From contig DAOPZY010000005.1 in NCBI GenBank assembly GCA_035353615.1, forward strand, positions 35,384-99,383: a stretch of 64,000 bases of DNA, written 5' to 3'. This document shows positions 61,588 through 64,000 of this stretch, one piece after another. The DNA comes from CAXXOK01 sp035353615. Its GTDB lineage: Bacteria > Bacillota > Clostridia > Christensenellales > Aristaeellaceae. Both the position numbers and the translations under genes were made by a program. How positions within the stretch are numbered: the stretch's first letter is position 1; each line of letters begins with the position of its first letter. A model generated the notes under the pieces. The model searched no databases. It was not told the origin of the DNA and saw only the letters and a list, made by a program, of their open reading frames with translations.

Positions 61588-62181
61588 TTATTTTGTGGCT
61601 CTGGGCTGGTAAATCTCATCAATGATGCCGTATTTCAGAGCTTCCTCGGCACTCATGAAGTAATCGCGCTCCACATCCTGCGCAACCTTTTCCAACGGTT
61701 GACCGGTCATATCCGCAATCAGGCGGCTCATCTTATCCTTGGTCTTGAGCAGCCACTCCGCGCGGATTTGCACATCGGTCGCCTGACCGCTCGCACCGCC
61801 CAGAGGCTGATGGATCATCACTTCGCTGTTTGGCAGGGCCAGCCGTTTTCCCTTTTCCCCAGCCATCAGCAGAAACGCGCCCATGGAAGCCGCCATGCCT
61901 ACGCACACGGTGCGCACATTGGGCTTAATATACTGCATGGTGTCAAAAATCGCCATGCCGGCCGTGACGCTTCCGCCGGGGCTGTTGATGTAAAGGGAGA
62001 TTTCCGCGTCCGGATTTTCCATCTCTAAAAAGAGGAGCTGCGCAACCACCAGATTGGCAACGTCGTCATCAATTTCACCGCCCAGAAAGACAATTCTGTC
62101 CTTGAGCAAACGGGAGTAGATGTCAAAAGAACGTTCGCCGCGGTTGGTTTGTTCAATGACCATTGGGATTAAGGTACTCAT
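61588..62181 (-). CDS. clpP: ATP-dependent Clp protease proteolytic subunit ClpP
   Basis: A 197-residue serine peptidase that forms the double heptamer. The catalytic triad is Ser99 (GMAASMGAF), His124 (MIHQPLGG) and Asp173. The start is ATG 62181 with GGAG upstream; the frame runs on 48 codons further without support. tig is 164 bases upstream. The tig-clpP-clpX order is standard for Firmicutes. Confidence 0.98.
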   Translation of the reverse strand: MSTLIPMVIEQTNRGERSFDIYSRLLKDRIVFLGGEIDDDVANLVVAQLLFLEMENPDAEISLYINSPGGSVTAGMAIFDTMQYIKPNVRTVCVGMAASMGAFLLMAGEKGKRLALPNSEVMIHQPLGGASGQATDVQIRAEWLLKTKDKMSRLIADMTGQPLEKVAQDVERDYFMSAEEALKYGIIDEIYQPRATK

Positions 62182-62345
62182 AGGTTTTCTCCTGTCTGCC
62201 GGCACTGCGCAAGTGAAAACTTCCGCGATGGCCGGCGCATCATGGTAGATTGGGAAAAAGCGGCATGCCCGCGCATGTTCTTGCATCGTGAGCCGCCGCC
62301 TGCAAGCCGTTGTTGTACGGCTCATGAAATTATGGTGCTTTTGGG

Positions 62346-63827
62346 TTACTCAGCCTGATCCTGTGCCGCCTTTTTGGCAGGCGCTTTTTTCGCCTTGGCA
62401 ACCGGCGCTGACGCCTGCTCGCCTTCGGTTTCCGCTTCCGCTTTTTCTGAGGCAGCCTTCTTGGTTACGGTCTTTTTAGCAGCCGGCTTTTTTGCGGGTT
62501 CGGCGGCCTGCTCAGGCTCTGCCGTCGGCGAGGGCTGCTCGTCGGTCACTTTGGCGCTGTCCCACATCATGTCCAGCACTTTATTGATTCTGGACCGGTG
62601 TTGGAAGTAGGCGATTTGCGCTTCGGTAAAATCCGCTTTGACCGCTTCCAGCGTTTTGCCCATGGCCTTGGCGTATTCTTCCAGCATAGCGTCGGTGTCT
62701 TTTTCGTCCGCCTCGATGTTTTCGCCTTTGATGATCTCCTCGATCACCAGCTCGGTTTTCAGGTTGTTGCGGGCCTCTTCGCGGTACATGTCGCGCATCT
62801 GGGCTTCCGTTTGCCCGGTCAGCTGCATGTAACGCTTGATGTCAAGCCCCTGCTGCTGCAAGCGCCAGTCCATTTCGTTGAGGATGTCGGACAGCTTCTC
62901 CTCCACCATCGGGGCGGGGATGTCAATTTCGGCAGCGTCCACAACCTTTTGAATCAGGCGCTGTTTGGCTTCCTCGGTGGCTTTCGCATCCGCAGTCACC
63001 TGAAGTTTTGCTTTCAAGTCCGCCGTGTAGTCGGCCAGCGTATCAAAATCGCTTACTTCGCTCGCAAAATCATCGTCGAGCGCCGGCAGTTCCTCGCGGG
63101 TGATGGCGTTTACCTTCACGTTGAAAACAGCGTCCTTGCCCTTGAGGTTTTCCGCATGGTATTCCTCCGGGAATTTCACTTGCAGGTCCTTTTCTTCGCC
63201 GACCGCCATGCCGAGCATCTGCTCCTCAAAGCCGGGGATAAAGGAATTGGAGCCGATCAGCAGCTTCTGACCCTGCGCGGTGCCGCCTTCGAACTTGACG
63301 CCGTCTACGGACCCGCTGTAATCCAGATTGACTTCGTCGCCGTTTTCAACGGGGCGGTCGGTGACCTCCACGCTGCGCGCGACGCGCTTTTGCTCCTGCT
63401 TCAAATGGTCGTCAATTTCGCTCTGGGGTACTTCGCGGACGGTGCGCGTCACTTCCAGACCTTTGTATTCGCCCAGCTTCACTTCCGGCTGCACGAAAAC
63501 CTCGCAGCTGAAAGCTACGTCCTCGCCTTTGTTAATGGCGTCCACGCTCAGTTCCGGCTGGCTCACCGGATGCAGATCTTCTTTCTGAATGGCCTCCATG
63601 TACGCGTCGGGAAAAAGCAATTCCAGCGCATCGTCATAAAAGATCATTTCGCCGTACATCCGCTCAATCAGCTTCCGCGGCGCCTTGCCCTTACGGAAAC
63701 CCGGCACGTTGATGCGACCCCGATTTTTCAGATAAGCCTTTTCAACGGCTGCCTCAAAATCAGCGGCCGGCGTTTTAAAAGAGATCTTGACTTTGTTGCC
63801 GGATTGTTTTTCCACCGTATATTCCAT
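62346..63827 (-). CDS. tig: Trigger factor with long Lys/Ala-rich C-terminal tail
   Basis: A 493-residue ribosome-associated chaperone and prolyl isomerase. The ribosome-binding loop is GFRKGKAPRKLIERMYG (about residues 44-60), the FKBP-like domain spans about 150-235 (NLDYSGSVDGVKFEGGTAQ) and the helical C-domain runs to about 425. The last about 65 residues (from EQPSPTAEPEQAAEPAKK) are a low-complexity Ala/Lys/Glu tail that ordinary trigger factors (about 430 residues) lack. ATG 63827 has GGGAGG. It has a near-consensus promoter at 63894-63922. Confidence 0.96.
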   Translation of the reverse strand: MEYTVEKQSGNKVKISFKTPAADFEAAVEKAYLKNRGRINVPGFRKGKAPRKLIERMYGEMIFYDDALELLFPDAYMEAIQKEDLHPVSQPELSVDAINKGEDVAFSCEVFVQPEVKLGEYKGLEVTRTVREVPQSEIDDHLKQEQKRVARSVEVTDRPVENGDEVNLDYSGSVDGVKFEGGTAQGQKLLIGSNSFIPGFEEQMLGMAVGEEKDLQVKFPEEYHAENLKGKDAVFNVKVNAITREELPALDDDFASEVSDFDTLADYTADLKAKLQVTADAKATEEAKQRLIQKVVDAAEIDIPAPMVEEKLSDILNEMDWRLQQQGLDIKRYMQLTGQTEAQMRDMYREEARNNLKTELVIEEIIKGENIEADEKDTDAMLEEYAKAMGKTLEAVKADFTEAQIAYFQHRSRINKVLDMMWDSAKVTDEQPSPTAEPEQAAEPAKKPAAKKTVTKKAASEKAEAETEGEQASAPVAKAKKAPAKKAAQDQAE

Positions 63828-63893
63828 GTGTTTTCCTCCCAGGCGCGGTTTGGCTGCCAACCTTCGCCAGTTTTTCAAAGAGCACCATTTGTT

Positions 63894-63922
63894 AGTATAC
63901 CACCAAATCGTCCGGCTTGCAA
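63894..63922 (-). promoter_or_regulatory. Promoter of tig-clpP-clpX
   Basis: TTGCAA (complement of 63917-63922) and TATACT (complement of 63894-63899) are 17 bases apart. It shares its -35 box with the lon promoter. The remaining bases to the window end show nothing. Confidence 0.75.
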
Positions 63923-64000
63923 GTGTTGCGCGTTAATCCGCGCAGTTTGTGAATTGCAAGTTGAATTGCCGCCCCCCTGCCACATCATGCAGTCTTGAAG

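Overview
The window reads as chromosomal DNA of an anaerobic Firmicute of the class Clostridia. The support is the gene order of several housekeeping blocks (rbgA-rnhB ... comM-dprA-topA-trmFO ... hslV-hslU; darA-holB-ricT; tig-clpP-clpX ... lon-engB), strong purine-rich ribosome binding sites, near-consensus sigma-A promoters with 16-18 base spacers, a short SRP RNA, and fermentative redox genes (adhE, two [FeFe]-hydrogenase-type proteins, small ferredoxins). There is no sign of phage, plasmid, CRISPR or insertion sequence. The family cannot be fixed from this sequence alone. TTG starts are common: at least seven genes place a good ribosome binding site in front of TTG.

Layout. 1-5.0 kb: a tiny membrane protein, a GCS2-type glutamate-cysteine ligase, a DUF2156 protein and two unrecognised genes. 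5.0-5.5 kb: a leftward Gly-Gly-Leu tRNA operon with its own promoter and terminator. 5.7-9.6 kb: a cysteine hydrolase, an XRE/S24-like regulator, a TSCPD protein, a DEAD-box helicase and a CofE-like protein. 9.9-15.6 kb: a DUF6323/DUF6179 pair, an MFS transporter with an acidic partner, and a zinc-ribbon membrane protein. 13.4-16.1 kb also carries a family of dispersed intergenic repeats. 16.1-18.0 kb: yraN, glyA and the SRP RNA gene.

18.3-33.6 kb is one long leftward block without obvious terminators: rbgA, rnhB, a very large membrane glycosyltransferase fusion, comM, dprA, topA, trmFO, a secreted hydrolase, hslV and hslU. 34.0-37.2 kb holds rmuC, recR, ybaB and a DUF4097 gene, also leftward, divergent from a LysR-type regulator.

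38.4-47.0 kb is the fermentation and hydrogen region, read rightward. Two Rex-like operators flank the adhE promoter, adhE is followed by a small-molecule kinase-like gene, and then comes a four-gene cluster. This cluster has a [2Fe-2S] protein, a PAS-bearing [FeFe]-hydrogenase-like protein, a SpoIIE/PP2C-type phosphatase and a ferredoxin-type [FeFe]-hydrogenase. It looks more like a redox or hydrogen sensing and signalling module than a bulk catalytic hydrogenase. It is followed by two copies of a palindromic repeat.

47.4-56.7 kb: a D-aminoacylase-type amidohydrolase, darA-holB-ricT, a ferredoxin, GNAT and VOC proteins, YitT, NudC, tRNA-Val and another acetyltransferase. 56.7-64 kb: the leftward proteostasis block engB, lon, clpX, clpP and tig. 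With HslUV, the window therefore encodes three ATP-dependent protease systems. The most unusual single protein is the 1403-residue fusion at 27.9-32.1 kb, which carries two separate GT-C glycosyltransferase cores joined by a beta-sandwich domain.
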